Assembly (NCBI GenBank): GCA_938743325.2
Contig: OW568871.1
Coordinates: forward strand, 620,001-684,000
DNA length: 64,000 bases
Reading direction: 5' to 3'
Origin: Pycnococcus provasolii
Lineage: Eukaryota; Chlorophyta; Pseudoscourfieldiophyceae; Pseudoscourfieldiales; Pycnococcaceae
Made by a program: the position numbers and the translations under genes. The notes below the pieces were generated by a model. The model did no database searches and was not told where the DNA came from. It saw only the letters and a program-made list of their open reading frames with translations. Below, piece by piece: positions 19,173 to 29,097 of the stretch. Position 1 is the stretch's first letter; each line of letters opens with the position of its first letter.

Positions 19173-20087
19173 TTATCCGGTGCTGTGCTTCGGCACGCCG
19201 CCTCGGCCGCGCTTCGGACGACCGAGTCCCGCGCCTGTGCCAAGCAGGTGCGCGACGCCCTCGTAGTCGTCGACACCGCTCGAAGCGAGCGAGCGCGCTG
19301 CGTTGCGAGCCTGCTGCACGGCGCTCGCCTGTCGCGCAGCGTGGCTCGCCGCCTGAGTCTGCGCAGTTTTCAGCTGAACCTCGTTCGTCGCGAGCGTGTT
19401 GAAAACGCCCTGCGTCTTCTTCAACCATCGTGCCAGTCGCTCCTCCAAGCTCGCGAGCGTCTTGCCGTCCGGAGCCAGGTCGCGGTGCACGCACGAAGCC
19501 ACGTCAAGGCACCGTCTCTCCTGGTCCAGTTGACCCGTAACGAGGCCTGCGTACATGCACTCGTTCACCAAGAACGCCTCGAGCTGCCTCACCGTCGCGA
19601 AGCTGCCTCGCATCGCTGCCATGAGCACATCGTACGGAACGCTGCGTCCCCTGTCGCTTGCGTGCGCGTCGACGACGCTAAGCACCGTCAGCTGCCTGAG
19701 CTTGTGTATCGCCGCCTCGGGAAGTGGCTCCGCAGGGTAAAGCGTTCCCGGTGCGTTGGCGTGCTCGTCAACGTAGTCACCGTACGTGCCGTACGCGAAC
19801 AACTTGAGCAGATTATACGAAAGTCTTCCCGGAAAGTCGCCCGTAGGCGCGTTCGCGGCGAGAGGGGCGGGCCCTTCGTCCGTGCGAAAGAGGATGGATC
19901 GCCCGGCGGGATTGTTGTATCCCAGTGCGCTGAGTAGAGGCGCGCAGTCGAGGAGTTCGGCGAAGTGGTGGAGGCGGGGGGTGGTGAGTGCTTGTGCGAC
20001 GAGGGACGCGGCGGCGGCGGGCGTGCGCACGCTAGGCACGAGGGCGAGCACGTTTGCGAGCGCCGATGATGTTTGCGAGCCCGACAT
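19173..20087 (-). CDS. CSN7: COP9 signalosome subunit 7
   Basis: This 304-residue protein has the CSN7 signature in the PCI domain: RLSYNLLKLFAYGTYGDYV, then LRQLTVLSVVDA, SVPYDVLMAAM, then FLVNECMYAGLVTGQLDQ and a basic C-terminal tail. CSN7 is a structural subunit of the signalosome that removes NEDD8/RUB from cullins in nucleus and cytosol. The N-terminal 90 residues are helical as in the family, and a coiled segment (about 210-265) precedes the Gly/Arg-rich tail. Length and domain order are normal. Telomere-like repeats (about 20173-20191) lie some 90 bp upstream of the start. Confidence 0.93.
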   Translation of the reverse strand: MSGSQTSSALANVLALVPSVRTPAAAASLVAQALTTPRLHHFAELLDCAPLLSALGYNNPAGRSILFRTDEGPAPLAANAPTGDFPGRLSYNLLKLFAYGTYGDYVDEHANAPGTLYPAEPLPEAAIHKLRQLTVLSVVDAHASDRGRSVPYDVLMAAMRGSFATVRQLEAFLVNECMYAGLVTGQLDQERRCLDVASCVHRDLAPDGKTLASLEERLARWLKKTQGVFNTLATNEVQLKTAQTQAASHAARQASAVQQARNAARSLASSGVDDYEGVAHLLGTGAGLGRPKRGRGGVPKHSTG

Positions 20088-20169
20088 GCCCAGCTTCTCC
20101 GGAATGGAGAAGGGGAGGGGAGGGGGGGGGGGGGAGCGAAACCGGTGAAAAACCTAAAACCCTCCTCTC

Positions 20170-20191
20170 CGGCTAACCCTAACCCTAATCC
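20170..20191. repeat. Telomere-type motif upstream of CSN7
   Basis: About three CCCTAA units on the + strand (GGCTAACCCTAACCC...), i.e. TTAGGG on the coding strand, sit 83-104 bp upstream of the CSN7 start codon. They resemble plant telo-box promoter elements in position, though the hexamer form differs from the plant heptamer. Confidence 0.7.
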
Positions 20192-20248
20192 TCCCCCTCC
20201 TTCTCATCAGGTCCCTTGGTAACTTGAGTACTCTCCTACCTCTGGTTG

Positions 20249-20917
20249 TTACATGGCGTCCAGTCCTTTGTTAATGCTCGCTCTCGCCTCCTCGGAGACC
20301 GCCTTCTCGTCCGTGAACGTCGCTACGAGTGCGCGCTGGAACACTGTACTTGCTGTCAAGTCGTCAGTCGTCCCAGCCTCCACAGTCACAGCGCCGTCCG
20401 TCTCCAACGTGAGTTTCACCTGATCCCCCTTCTTGAGGTCGCCCAAACTGCTCCTGAGGTCGCTTAACGCGTCAAAAGCAGCCTCCTCAGCAACCTCCGC
20501 CGCCTCCGCAGTCGCCGCCATGAAGTTTCCCTCGTCGTTCTCAGCAGTCGCCATGTTCGTGGCGATGCCTCTTATGCGCGGATCCAGCGCCTCCTCGAGT
20601 GCACTGAAGAACGTCTTCGCGTCGACGTCACGGAGCATGTCAATCGTCAGCACCTTCTTGCACGTCGCCTCATCAACAGAGACTCCCTTCGAGTCGCGTT
20701 CAGCGCGCCAGGCGTCGGCGTCGACGTCGAGTGCGACGCGGTAGACGTCGACACCGAGAAAGGCGATTTGCTTTTTTCTGATGCCGGAGCCGGCACGCTG
20801 TAGAGCTGCGTGCACGTGAACCCTGCGTCGTCCCGCCTCTGACCTTGCTGCTCCTGCTATACCTGTACGCGAAGATCGCGCGAACCTTACTCCTGACTGA
20901 GCAGACTGAGCCACCAT
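20249..20917 (-). CDS. Plastid chalcone-isomerase-like (fatty-acid-binding type) protein
   Basis: The chosen start (20917, MVAQSAQSG) gives 222 residues. The open frame goes further upstream, but there it only translates telomere-type repeats. The N-terminal 45 residues are Arg/Ala/Ser-rich, like a transit peptide. The body follows the chalcone isomerase fold: FLGVDVYRVALDVD, KVLTIDMLRDVDAKTFFSALEEALDPRI, a loop rich in Glu and Ala, then KKGDQVKLTLETDGAVTV and a C-terminal helix. Algal and bacterial relatives are not flavonoid enzymes; plastid FAP members bind fatty acids. The role here is inferred from group only. Confidence 0.75.
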   Translation of the reverse strand: MVAQSAQSGVRFARSSRTGIAGAARSEAGRRRVHVHAALQRAGSGIRKKQIAFLGVDVYRVALDVDADAWRAERDSKGVSVDEATCKKVLTIDMLRDVDAKTFFSALEEALDPRIRGIATNMATAENDEGNFMAATAEAAEVAEEAAFDALSDLRSSLGDLKKGDQVKLTLETDGAVTVEAGTTDDLTASTVFQRALVATFTDEKAVSEEARASINKGLDAM

Positions 20918-21042
20918 TATGACCAAGCAAGGCACGGGAGGCTTGTGCGTGATTAATCGGCCAAGCCTCGGATGTCGGAACTCAGATGGGAAGGGGGAAC
21001 AAAACACACAGTCTGCCAGATATTCTATCCAGAAAATCTTTT

Positions 21043-21224
21043 CCCTAACCCTAACCCTAACCCTAACCCTAACCCAACAAAATCGAGGCACCGGTGATGT
21101 GATGGAGGGGAAGTTACCTTAAGGGTACAAGACAGTACCCTAGGGCATTAGGGTTTTCAGCAAAAAAGTAATAGGGTTAGGGTTAGGGTTAGGGTTAGGG
21201 TTAGAACTAGGGTTAGAACTAGGG
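21043..21224. repeat. Inverted pair of telomere-type repeat tracts in a divergent promoter
   Basis: Five CCCTAA units plus CCC (21043-21075) face about five TTAGGG units followed by two TTAGAACTAGGG variants (about 21172-21224), separated by about 96 bp. The pair sits between the divergent CHI-like and EFR3-like genes, at 126 and 157 bp from the start codons. On each coding strand the motif reads TTAGGG. The two arms could pair as a 30-bp stem. This is an internal site with host genes on both sides, not a chromosome end. Confidence 0.85.
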
Positions 21225-21380
21225 CTACCTCAGTCGCTCCTCTTAGACTACTGTATTTGGTAAGGCTTAGGTTGTTGTGTTCAATGTGCTGTGTTGTGCT
21301 TGCCCCTTTAAAAACCAAACAAGCCTTACCGATTCTGATCTCGCGACCGCCACATCACAACCATATAATCTTAACCACCT

Positions 21381-24260
21381 ATGGCGACGAAGTGCGGCGG
21401 GTGCTCGTGCCTGGGCATAGCCGCGACGTCCTTAGTGCCGGCGCGACGCTTCGAAACGTACGTCGCTAACCTCTTCCCCAAGAAAAAAGATAAGGAACCT
21501 GCCGCAGACGGACCGTTTGACGCTGTCGTCGCGTCCAAGGTGAAGAAACTCGCGGAGTACGCAGAGAAAAACGCGCACCGTGTCAACGTGATCGCGCACG
21601 ACCTCGCGCACCGCGTCTCTGCACACCTCTTCGCCAAGCAGCTCGGACACGCGAGAACGGCGGTGGCGGCTTTCGACGCGCTCGCAAACGCGTGCAGAGA
21701 CTCGCTCGGCGCGTTCGCGAACGTCGCACTGCACGCCCTCAGGCTGTGCGTCGAGAATGAAAACGCCGTGCTCGCGGCGGAGGCGGCCGCCGCCGCGGCT
21801 CACTACTTCGACGGACTCAAGGCAAACCAGCTCAGAAGCCACGTCGAGGAGTGGAACGGGCTGCTTGTCGAGCTTGCATCTTGGCAAAGAAGCCAAAACC
21901 TTGCGGTGGAGGTGGCAACGGCGGCGGCTAAGGTAAAAACAACAAGAAAGCCGAGCCTAACGTCAAAGCGCATACACGACATTCTCCTGAATGCCGCACG
22001 CAGCTCCTGGGTATCCATCTTTCGCAAAAAGAAGTTTCACCGCGATGCGCGGCGCAAGGTGGAGCGAGAACTTGCCGAGGTTGGCCATCTTTCAATTATC
22101 CAAAACGTCGGAGAGTCCAACTGGTACCTGCCGCTGCTCAACGCCACAAACGTGCTCGAGTCGACGTGGGTTGTGCGCGCTAATGCCCTGCGCGCTCTCA
22201 AGGCTCACGTAGCATACCGAGCCAGGGCGGGTGCGCTTGACGCGGTGTACACCGCCGCCGCCGCACGCGCCGCGGCGCGATGCCTCATGGATGTCGCGAA
22301 CGCACCGCATCTGGAGCTTGAGATGTCTTCCGATGCCAAGGGCATCGCGCTCGCTGCTTTCGTGCAGAAGGCACACAAGCGCACGAATACGCAGAACTTT
22401 GATGTCGAGGGCAAGGAAGACGCTTTAGAGTCTGCCTGGGACGTCCTGCACCTCCTCGCTGACGCGGCGCACGACGCGTCCACCGCACGCGTCGTTGCTA
22501 GCAGCGCCGTGACAAGCTTTGGCGAACACGGTGCCTTCGACAACGACTCCATGGCGGCACACACGGTTGCGATGACGGCGTGTCGAGGACTTCGAGACAG
22601 TTTTGAGCAGGCTGGGCAGGAACATCAGCTGCAGTTGGCACTCCTGAGCCTTGCAGCTCGCCCCGGAATCTCAGGTCGCGGCCGCAGTCGCATTCTTCAG
22701 CTCGCACGCAGCGTGGTGGCCTCAAACCTCTCTCCGACGGCGGCGGCGGTTGCACTTGGCCTTGCGTTGCGCGATCTCCCTGCCCAGCTAGTCGCCTCCA
22801 GCCTTGGATGGGGTGCGGTGAAGGATGCGATGCGAGGAGGTTCAAGGAAGGGTGGTCGCAAAGCATCATCGGTGAGGCGAAAGCTCGAGGGCAACGAATC
22901 TGCCGGCATGAATGAGACGGCTACGTCGAGGAACGAGCAGGAGCAGCCTGTCCAGGCGTCGCACGTGCGCATAGATCTCAACGGTGATGAGGAATCTGCG
23001 AAAATGAACGAGGCGGCGATAAAGGTGCAGGCTCTGTACCGTGGACACGTGGAGCGTAGAAAGAAGAGTTCAAGTCCCACGAAGCAAAGCAAGGGCGAAT
23101 TACTCAGCCTACGAGACGAATTGGAGACGACCATTGCCGTGCTTGCAGCTCGATGTGGCGCAACAAAGTGCGTGGAGGCGTGCGTGGCAGCTCTGCGTTC
23201 AGCCTGCCTCGATGCGGCTGCAGGTGCGCATGAAACGCACGTGCCACTTGCGGCTGACCTCATCGCGACTGCGATGAAGTCCGTGAACACGGTGGATAGC
23301 GACGAGGCTGAAAATGGCGTCCCTGAGTCAGTGATGCTCTCGTGCGTGGAGCTTGGCCTTCACCACAAGTCGGTCTGCCGCACCGCCACACTGAACTTCA
23401 TTCGCGTGCTTGCGAATGGCGTGCTGCAGTTGTCAGAAGCACAGCGACTTCAGCTCTTGAGTGTGATATTTTACGAAGCGGGCAATCGCGACGCGGACGT
23501 GGCCTCCGCTGAGCTTGCCGCCGCGTCGCTCCTTGCAACGGGTGGGCAGGCTGTGGTGGAGTCCGCGAAGCAGCTCGCCGCGACTCTAGTCGCGCGAGGG
23601 TGCGACCCCAACTTGCTAGGGTTATATAACGTTGCGCCTTCGTCGCTGTGCGTGGGCGTGGGCATCATGCGTGCGATTGGCGACCGCGAGGGCGCGGAGG
23701 AGAGCGTTCGATTGGTGGTCGACGATCTCATTTCTGCCGCGAAGTTGGACTCGATCGGCGAGGGACAGTGGTCTGCCATTGTCCTGGCGCCAGGAAAAGG
23801 TGAGAAGGCATGCGTGTCTGCTCGGCGGTGGTGTATCGATCGCGGATACGGGGAGGGCAAAAAGGCTCGTGCCGCACTGCTTGACATGCTGAATGTTGGC
23901 GATGAAGGCCAACGCGGTCGCAGAACGTTCACTGGTTTTATTGGAGACCTCGTCGCAAGTCCAAACAAGCTTGCGCGCGCGGCGCTGGCGGCACCAGAAG
24001 ACGCGACGGAGTACGTTCCTCTGAGCGTGGTTGCGGACGTGCTTGAAGCGAAGCACCTCAAGTATGTTGTGCACAAGGCTGTTGTCGGCACAGATGCATC
24101 AAGTGAGGAGACGGATTCGTTCACAACGTCGGTATTCAAGGCGATGCTGAATGGAGGTGTCGGTGGCTCATCGTCACCTGATCTCGTGAGCGCGCTTCCC
24201 GCGAAGCCTGCGGTGTCGTTAGACGTCTTTCTCGCATCTTCCATGTTGTCATTGAAGTAG
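21381..24260 (+). CDS. EFR3: EFR3-like ARM-repeat membrane scaffold with IQ motif
   Basis: This 959-residue helical-repeat protein begins with a Cys-rich segment (CGGCSCLGI), then PARRFETYVANLFPKK and KVKKLAEYAEKNAHRVNVIAHDLAHRV. This start resembles EFR3, whose N-terminal cysteines are palmitoylated and whose helical rod recruits PI4KIII-alpha with TTC7 to the plasma membrane to make PI4P. Most of the chain is ARM/HEAT-like. An IQ motif (AAIKVQALYRGHVERRKK, about 544-562) sits in a Lys/Ser-rich linker and would bind calmodulin, which is unusual for the family. Identification is by the N-terminal pattern plus architecture. Confidence 0.7.
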   Translation: MATKCGGCSCLGIAATSLVPARRFETYVANLFPKKKDKEPAADGPFDAVVASKVKKLAEYAEKNAHRVNVIAHDLAHRVSAHLFAKQLGHARTAVAAFDALANACRDSLGAFANVALHALRLCVENENAVLAAEAAAAAAHYFDGLKANQLRSHVEEWNGLLVELASWQRSQNLAVEVATAAAKVKTTRKPSLTSKRIHDILLNAARSSWVSIFRKKKFHRDARRKVERELAEVGHLSIIQNVGESNWYLPLLNATNVLESTWVVRANALRALKAHVAYRARAGALDAVYTAAAARAAARCLMDVANAPHLELEMSSDAKGIALAAFVQKAHKRTNTQNFDVEGKEDALESAWDVLHLLADAAHDASTARVVASSAVTSFGEHGAFDNDSMAAHTVAMTACRGLRDSFEQAGQEHQLQLALLSLAARPGISGRGRSRILQLARSVVASNLSPTAAAVALGLALRDLPAQLVASSLGWGAVKDAMRGGSRKGGRKASSVRRKLEGNESAGMNETATSRNEQEQPVQASHVRIDLNGDEESAKMNEAAIKVQALYRGHVERRKKSSSPTKQSKGELLSLRDELETTIAVLAARCGATKCVEACVAALRSACLDAAAGAHETHVPLAADLIATAMKSVNTVDSDEAENGVPESVMLSCVELGLHHKSVCRTATLNFIRVLANGVLQLSEAQRLQLLSVIFYEAGNRDADVASAELAAASLLATGGQAVVESAKQLAATLVARGCDPNLLGLYNVAPSSLCVGVGIMRAIGDREGAEESVRLVVDDLISAAKLDSIGEGQWSAIVLAPGKGEKACVSARRWCIDRGYGEGKKARAALLDMLNVGDEGQRGRRTFTGFIGDLVASPNKLARAALAAPEDATEYVPLSVVADVLEAKHLKYVVHKAVVGTDASSEETDSFTTSVFKAMLNGGVGGSSSPDLVSALPAKPAVSLDVFLASSMLSLK

Positions 24261-24708
24261 AAGACAAGGTGGAAGGCGATAAAAGTAAGGTTAAGTTAGT
24301 GCCTGTACTGTAAAGTAGCAACTTGCGTGACGTATCCATTACAGTACATATTATTTTTTCTAGTGGTAAGGAAGGGATGAAGGAATGAATTCATTCGGGG
24401 TTTGGTTTGGCTGTTTGGGTCCCGGAGAAAATTATCTGTTCTGTTTTCTTAGCCCTCAGAGCCCTCTCGTTCGTTTCGGCTGTGCGTCTTACTGTAAGAA
24501 TCTTTCCGGAGGCTCCATCAGCATCAGCATCGCTGGGATGCCGGGTGTCGTGTCAACGGATTTCGGCGTTTTTAATCGCTCCCAATCGTCCTATATTGGG
24601 TTATCAGGGTTACCTCTTAGCAGGGTTGTTAAGCCTTGCGTGCCTGGCGGGTTACCTTCGCCTCGTCGACGGTGCAGCTTACGTTGCGGGGTTATCCATA
24701 GGGTTGGG
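24261..24708. other. Intergenic region, no gene seen
   Basis: A 448-bp spacer between the EFR3-like gene and the cysteine desulfurase. The frame of the latter remains open upstream to 24385, but this extension lacks family similarity and resembles random translation, so it is taken as promoter and 5' leader. Confidence 0.5.
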
Positions 24709-26063
24709 ATGAAACCGGTGATGGCGGCGTCGGCGGTGGCGCCCGTGGCGGTCCCGTACCTCGACTGCAACGGGACGACGCCCGTGTACGACGAAGTGCG
24801 CGCCGCTATGCTCCCGTGTCTTGACGCCTCTGGATTCGGGAATCCATCGTCGGGACACGTCTACGGAGCGAACGCGAAACGAAAAGTCGACAACGCGCGA
24901 TCGCAGGTTGCATCTCTGCTTGAGTGTGACGCGAACGACGTCGTGTTCACGTCCTGTGGCACCGAGGCTGACACGCACGCAATCTGGGGTGCTGCTTTCC
25001 GCGCTAAGGGCGCGTTTCACGTGGACGTGCCTCACGTCGTAGCCACAACCGCGGAACATCCTGCGGTCATTGAAACGCTGAAGATGTACGAACAGCTCGG
25101 GATACTCAAATACACGCTTGCACCGGTGACGAATGAGGGCAACGCGGATCCGGCGACTGTGGCTGAATGCATCACCACGTCCACCTGCTTGGTAACGTGC
25201 ATGCATGCGAACAACGAGGTTGGTGCACTGACTGACATTGCCGCCGTTTCCCAAGCCTGTCGGCAACGTGCGGAGGAGATGAAGCTTCCCGAGGGACAGC
25301 TGCTCATCCACACGGACGCCGCTCAGAGCGTTGGCAAGGTGCCAGTGAGCGTCAAGGCGATGGATGTGGATATGCTCACGGTCGTGGGACACAAATTTGG
25401 AGCGCCGAAAGGTATTGCGGCACTTGTGGTGGTTGGCGACGAGCTGCACGAAGGGCCAAAGAGGCTCGTACCGCTGCTTTCGGGAGGATCGCAGGAGCGC
25501 GGCGCACGTGCTGGTACCGTAAGTCTACCTCTAACCATGCGTGGCGGATAAACCAACACCAGTCACTAACCATCTAACACACTGTGATGAAATACCAACT
25601 AAAATAGGAGAATGTTCCGTACATCGTTGGCCTTGGCGAGGCAGCCCGCATAGCCACGGAGGAACTCGACGACTACATGAACCGAACAGAGCGTATTCGC
25701 TCCATCATGCTTGCTGACTTGCAGGCGGCATGTTCTTCGCGTGGCATTGACATGATCGTGCACGGGCCGTCGCCTTCTGATCGGAGGCTTCCCAACACGC
25801 TGAGCGTTGCCCTGCTTGGCGTGGATGCGAAGCCGATGCTCTCTGCAGTCGGAGCGGATGGCGTCGCGGCGAGCGGAGGAGCCGCTTGTCACAGCGGCAC
25901 AGGAAGTGTCTCCGGCAGCCACGTTCTCGTTGCCATGGGCCACGGCGGCGCGAACGACGTGCTTCGCGGCACGATGCGCCTGAGCGTGGGTCGCCTTACC
26001 ACTGAGGACGAGGCGCGCCGTGGCGTGCAGGTGCTCGTGGACCAGCTTGCCTCCAGTAGCTGA
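24709..26063 (+). CDS. Cysteine desulfurase / selenocysteine lyase (class V aminotransferase), two exons
   Basis: Exons 24709-25518 and 25608-26063 give 421 residues. The PLP-dependent fold shows YLDCNGTTPVYDEVRAAM, FTSCGTEADTHAIWGAA, TAEHPAVIETL, HANNEVGALTDI, IHTDAAQSVGKV and the PLP-lysine motif VVGHKFGAPKG (Lys229). The splice joins GGSQERGARAGT to ENVPYIVGLG, exactly the conserved family sequence. The catalytic Cys loop reads GGAACHSG (Cys364), as in selenocysteine-lyase-like members rather than IscS. The enzyme takes sulfur or selenium from cysteine or selenocysteine. It lacks a clear transit peptide if translation starts at 24709. A start at the ATG at 24721 is also possible. Confidence 0.92.
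25519..25607 (+). other. 89-bp spliceosomal intron
   Basis: A GTAAGT donor at 25519 and a TAG acceptor ending at 25607, with CTAAC words at 25565 and upstream as branch-site candidates. Splicing is phase 0 and restores the conserved RAGTENVPY segment. It is the only intron in the window that protein conservation proves. Confidence 0.93.
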
Positions 26064-26353
26064 TGTGTCACGCGGGAGCATTTCTCTTCTTCCTAGTACT
26101 TACCATACCCGTGTACCCGCCCGACCTGGGAACGATTATTCGGGTTTTGTCGTTCCGGGATTATTTACACTTGTGGTGTAAATACGGAGGGTATGTGTTT
26201 CTCCATTCCTAAGCGATCGCCTCGATCGTCGCCTCCCTACTCCCTAGGGGCTCACGAGGGCGTGTCCTAGAAAAAACATGTGATGGATCTCGATTCAACG
26301 ATTGTGTCATTGCACATCATCCCTCCACACAACACCGCCAATGCTTCTTTGTC

Positions 26354-27829
26354 TCAACTCAGTTTCAGAACGTCTTCCGCAAACCCATAATAAACCGCCA
26401 ATGACAATGACTGGTTCGTATCAAGGGTCCTCAAGAAGCGCCCAATGACCTTATTCTCCGAATTTTGCAAATACTTCTTAAGCTTCGAAGTGAACTGCCG
26501 ATGCACATTCAGAGGTTTGTCGACAACATCACCGCCATCGAGCCTGTGACGAGCCAGTAACCACCGCCGGTTCGTCGTCACCACCTTTTCACCCTCCCTG
26601 TGCCTCGCTTCGAAGTCTGCATGATTCGCGACGTACTTGACGATCTTCGAGTCGCTCGCTTCCATCGACGCGTGGAGCACGATGATCTTGTCAGCATAAT
26701 GTTCGACGAAGAGATCAAATTTATCCTCTTTCGTGCGGTGAAGAATGGGAAGAAACATCCGCAGGGTCTTCGAGTCCACACGAACACCTTCCACACGCTG
26801 TCGTCCTTGCCTACCTTTCTGGGTAGCGTGATACGTCGCGTCCTTGAAGCCTTTACGGTAGTACCAGTTTACCGCCGTAAACTCCGAGTCGCGATGCGAG
26901 TCGCCACGGCGATACTCGCCAAACAATGACGGAACTGTGAAGATGTCGATATTCGGTGCCGAGGTGGAGGATGCGGCGGCAGCGGATGCGGCTGCGTGAA
27001 ACACCCAGCTTCCGAACTTCGGAGTAGATCCAATCGTGGCCATTGTCGTCGACCCATCTGCGAAGTCTGCCGTGGCCAGCGCCGCGACGTACGCCTTGGA
27101 ACCGAACACGCGCATCACGCACATGCTGAGGAAAGTGTCGTCTTTTGATGGCGGTCGTTGCGTCGAAGGTGGCGGCGGAGGCGATGGCGACGCCGCCGCA
27201 GCCGAGTTCTCAACACGCATGCGTTTCGCGTCAGGCTCCTCGCGAAGCTCCTCCTCGCCGCCAGGTGCGAAAGCCACCGAGACAATCAATGTCTCTTCGG
27301 ACGAAACTTCCATGGCACTTCGCAAGACATCCGTCCCCGAGAGACGCGTACTGATCGTCTGATCCCAGGCATCCGAAACCCATGGCAAAAGCTTCTTCAG
27401 TTCAGGCAGTCTCTTCAGTCTCTTCCCTCCTGGCACGGACGTCGTGAACACTGTCGCGCCCACGATCTTCGAAAGATACACAGAGCCGAAGTATACCCTC
27501 GCACACAATAATCGGCCCTCCATGGCCATGCGGGTTAACTGTTTTCCATTTAACCAGCAGTGCGGTCCCGTGCCCAAGTGGTCAGGCAGGAACGCACTCA
27601 CCCGCTTAGGCGCGTGATACTTCCAGGCAAGCTGCTTCTTCTTGTTGTGCTTCTTCTTGTTGTTGTTCTGCTTCTTCGTAATCACGAGTGCGAAAACGCC
27701 TAATGGGTCCGCAGCCGCACTCGCACTCGCACTCGCACTCGCACTCGCACTCGCACCCGCACTCGCACCCGCGCCCGCGCCCGCGCCCGCGCCCGCACCC
27801 GCGCCAGAACCCGCACCGGGTTGACGAGG
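26354..27829 (-). pseudogene. C-terminal half of a host gene split by the LTR element
   Basis: An open frame of about 490 codons ends at 26354 and enters the element at 27829. It has no ATG of its own before MAMEGRLLCARVYFG. The first part encodes Ala-Gly and Ala-Ser dipeptide runs from a CACTCG/CGCCCG hexamer repeat (27718-27815), then a Lys/Asn-rich stretch. A basic, globular-looking region follows, including WKYHAPKRVSAFLPDH and a C-terminus FLRTLDTNQSLSLAVYYGF. No family is recognised. The reading frame matches that of 37002-38283 across the element once a single GAGG is counted, so both are halves of one gene of roughly 917 codons. Confidence 0.8.
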
Positions 27830-28482
27830 TGTCGCGCGGCATGGCGGTGTGGTGGCGCAGTGGTGCGGTGGTGAGTGGTGTGTGTGTGGAATAAGTGCCT
27901 CCAACCTTCTAGAGTTGGTGAGGGTTTGGGCCCCCTCAAGATAAATATGGGTGAGTGTGGATGATTCGGGGATACGTTATCAGGATGACGTATCAGCAAG
28001 AAAATCCACATTAATGTGGATTTTCTTGGTCCCCGTGAAGTGCGGACAAAAATGACATTAATGTCATTTTTGTCCGCTGTTCTTGGGGACTTGCAAGGTC
28101 ACGTGATGTGGACAGGTGAGGTGCCCCGAGTGGAGGTTGCCCGTTGCAAGGCGGCCCCGTGTGGAGGTTGCCTATTGCAAGGTGGCCCCACGGTTGTGTG
28201 TGGTGGGCTGTGGTTGTATGGGTTTCCCTGCTGCCATTGTCAACGCGTTTTTGTGTACGCACGAGTGGCGTACGCTTGTTGACCGGTGAAGAGAGAGAGA
28301 GAGAGAGAGTTTTAAGTGTAACTTGGCTCCGGCCTTGTGGAGTTAGGGTGGTAAAACAACTAGGGTTGTCCGTTGTCGCCTGGTCGAGCCTCGTGGGCTC
28401 GCCTGGGGTGGTGGTGGTGGCGCTGGTGGTGTGGAGGGAGATTGTGAGTAGTGTGTGACGTGAGATAGTTACATTTCTTTTT
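27830..28482 (+). repeat. Terminal repeat A1 with two perfect palindromes
   Basis: Matches 36309-36961 base for base as far as I can compare. It starts TGTCGCGCGG. Perfect palindromes lie at 27997-28028 (32 bp) and 28042-28077 (36 bp), both centred on ATTAAT, and a (GA)n tract lies at about 28289-28310. The palindromes are present in A2 as well (36476-36507 and 36521-36556). Confidence 0.95.
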
Positions 28483-28499
28483 ACACAAAAACGTGGACA

Positions 28500-28551
28500 A
28501 CGACCGCAGCAGCAACAGGAGAGGAGGAGGATCCCAAAGGGACCACGATCG

Positions 28552-28583
<32 letters not shown>

Positions 28584-28751
28584 GGGAATCCCAAAGGGAC
28601 CACGACCGCAGCAGCAGCAGCAGGAGAGGAATCCCAAAGGGACAACGATCGCAGCAGCAGCAGCAGCAGCAGGAGGAGGATCCCAAAGGGACCACGATCG
28701 CAGCAGCAGCAACAGCAGCAGCAGGAGAGGAATCCCAAAGGGACAACGATC

Positions 28752-28788
<37 letters not shown>

Positions 28789-28912
28789 GAGGATCCCAAA
28801 GGGACCACGATCGCAGCAGCAGCAGCAGCAGCAGGAGGAGGATCCCAAGGGACCACGATCGCAGCAGCAGCAGCAGCAGCAGCAGGAGAGGAATCCCAAA
28901 GGGACAACGATC

Positions 28913-28952
<40 letters not shown>

Positions 28953-29019
28953 GAGGATCCCAAAGGGACCACGATCGCAGCAGCAGCAGCAGGAGGAGGA
29001 TCCCAAAGGGACCACGATC

Positions 29020-29066
<47 letters not shown>

Positions 29067-29097
29067 ATCCCACACGACCACGACGACAGCAGCAGCA
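28500..29097 (+). repeat. CAG-rich compound minisatellite in the element leader
   Basis: About eleven units alternate a conserved core (ATCCCAAAGGGACCACGATCG) with a variable run of 3 to 16 CAG triplets and AGGAG(A)GG. Unit length varies mostly by CAG number. Because triplet and core contain no stops in several frames, long open frames appear on both strands here, encoding poly-Ser, poly-Gln, poly-Leu, poly-Ala or poly-Cys. They are not believed to be genes. Confidence 0.9.

Noticed and set aside
20918-21091. Extension of the CHI-like protein upstream
   Set aside because: It would translate the telomere-type repeat as Arg-Val runs; MVAQSAQSG at 20917 is the natural start before a transit-like peptide.
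21043-21224. Possible chromosome end because of telomere repeats
   Set aside because: Tracts are short, in opposite orientations and flanked on both sides by intact single-copy genes; the same applies to 61529-61583.
24385-24708. N-terminal extension of the cysteine desulfurase as a targeting peptide
   Set aside because: The extension is open but has low coding character; organelle targeting cannot be excluded, but the family-like part begins after 24709.
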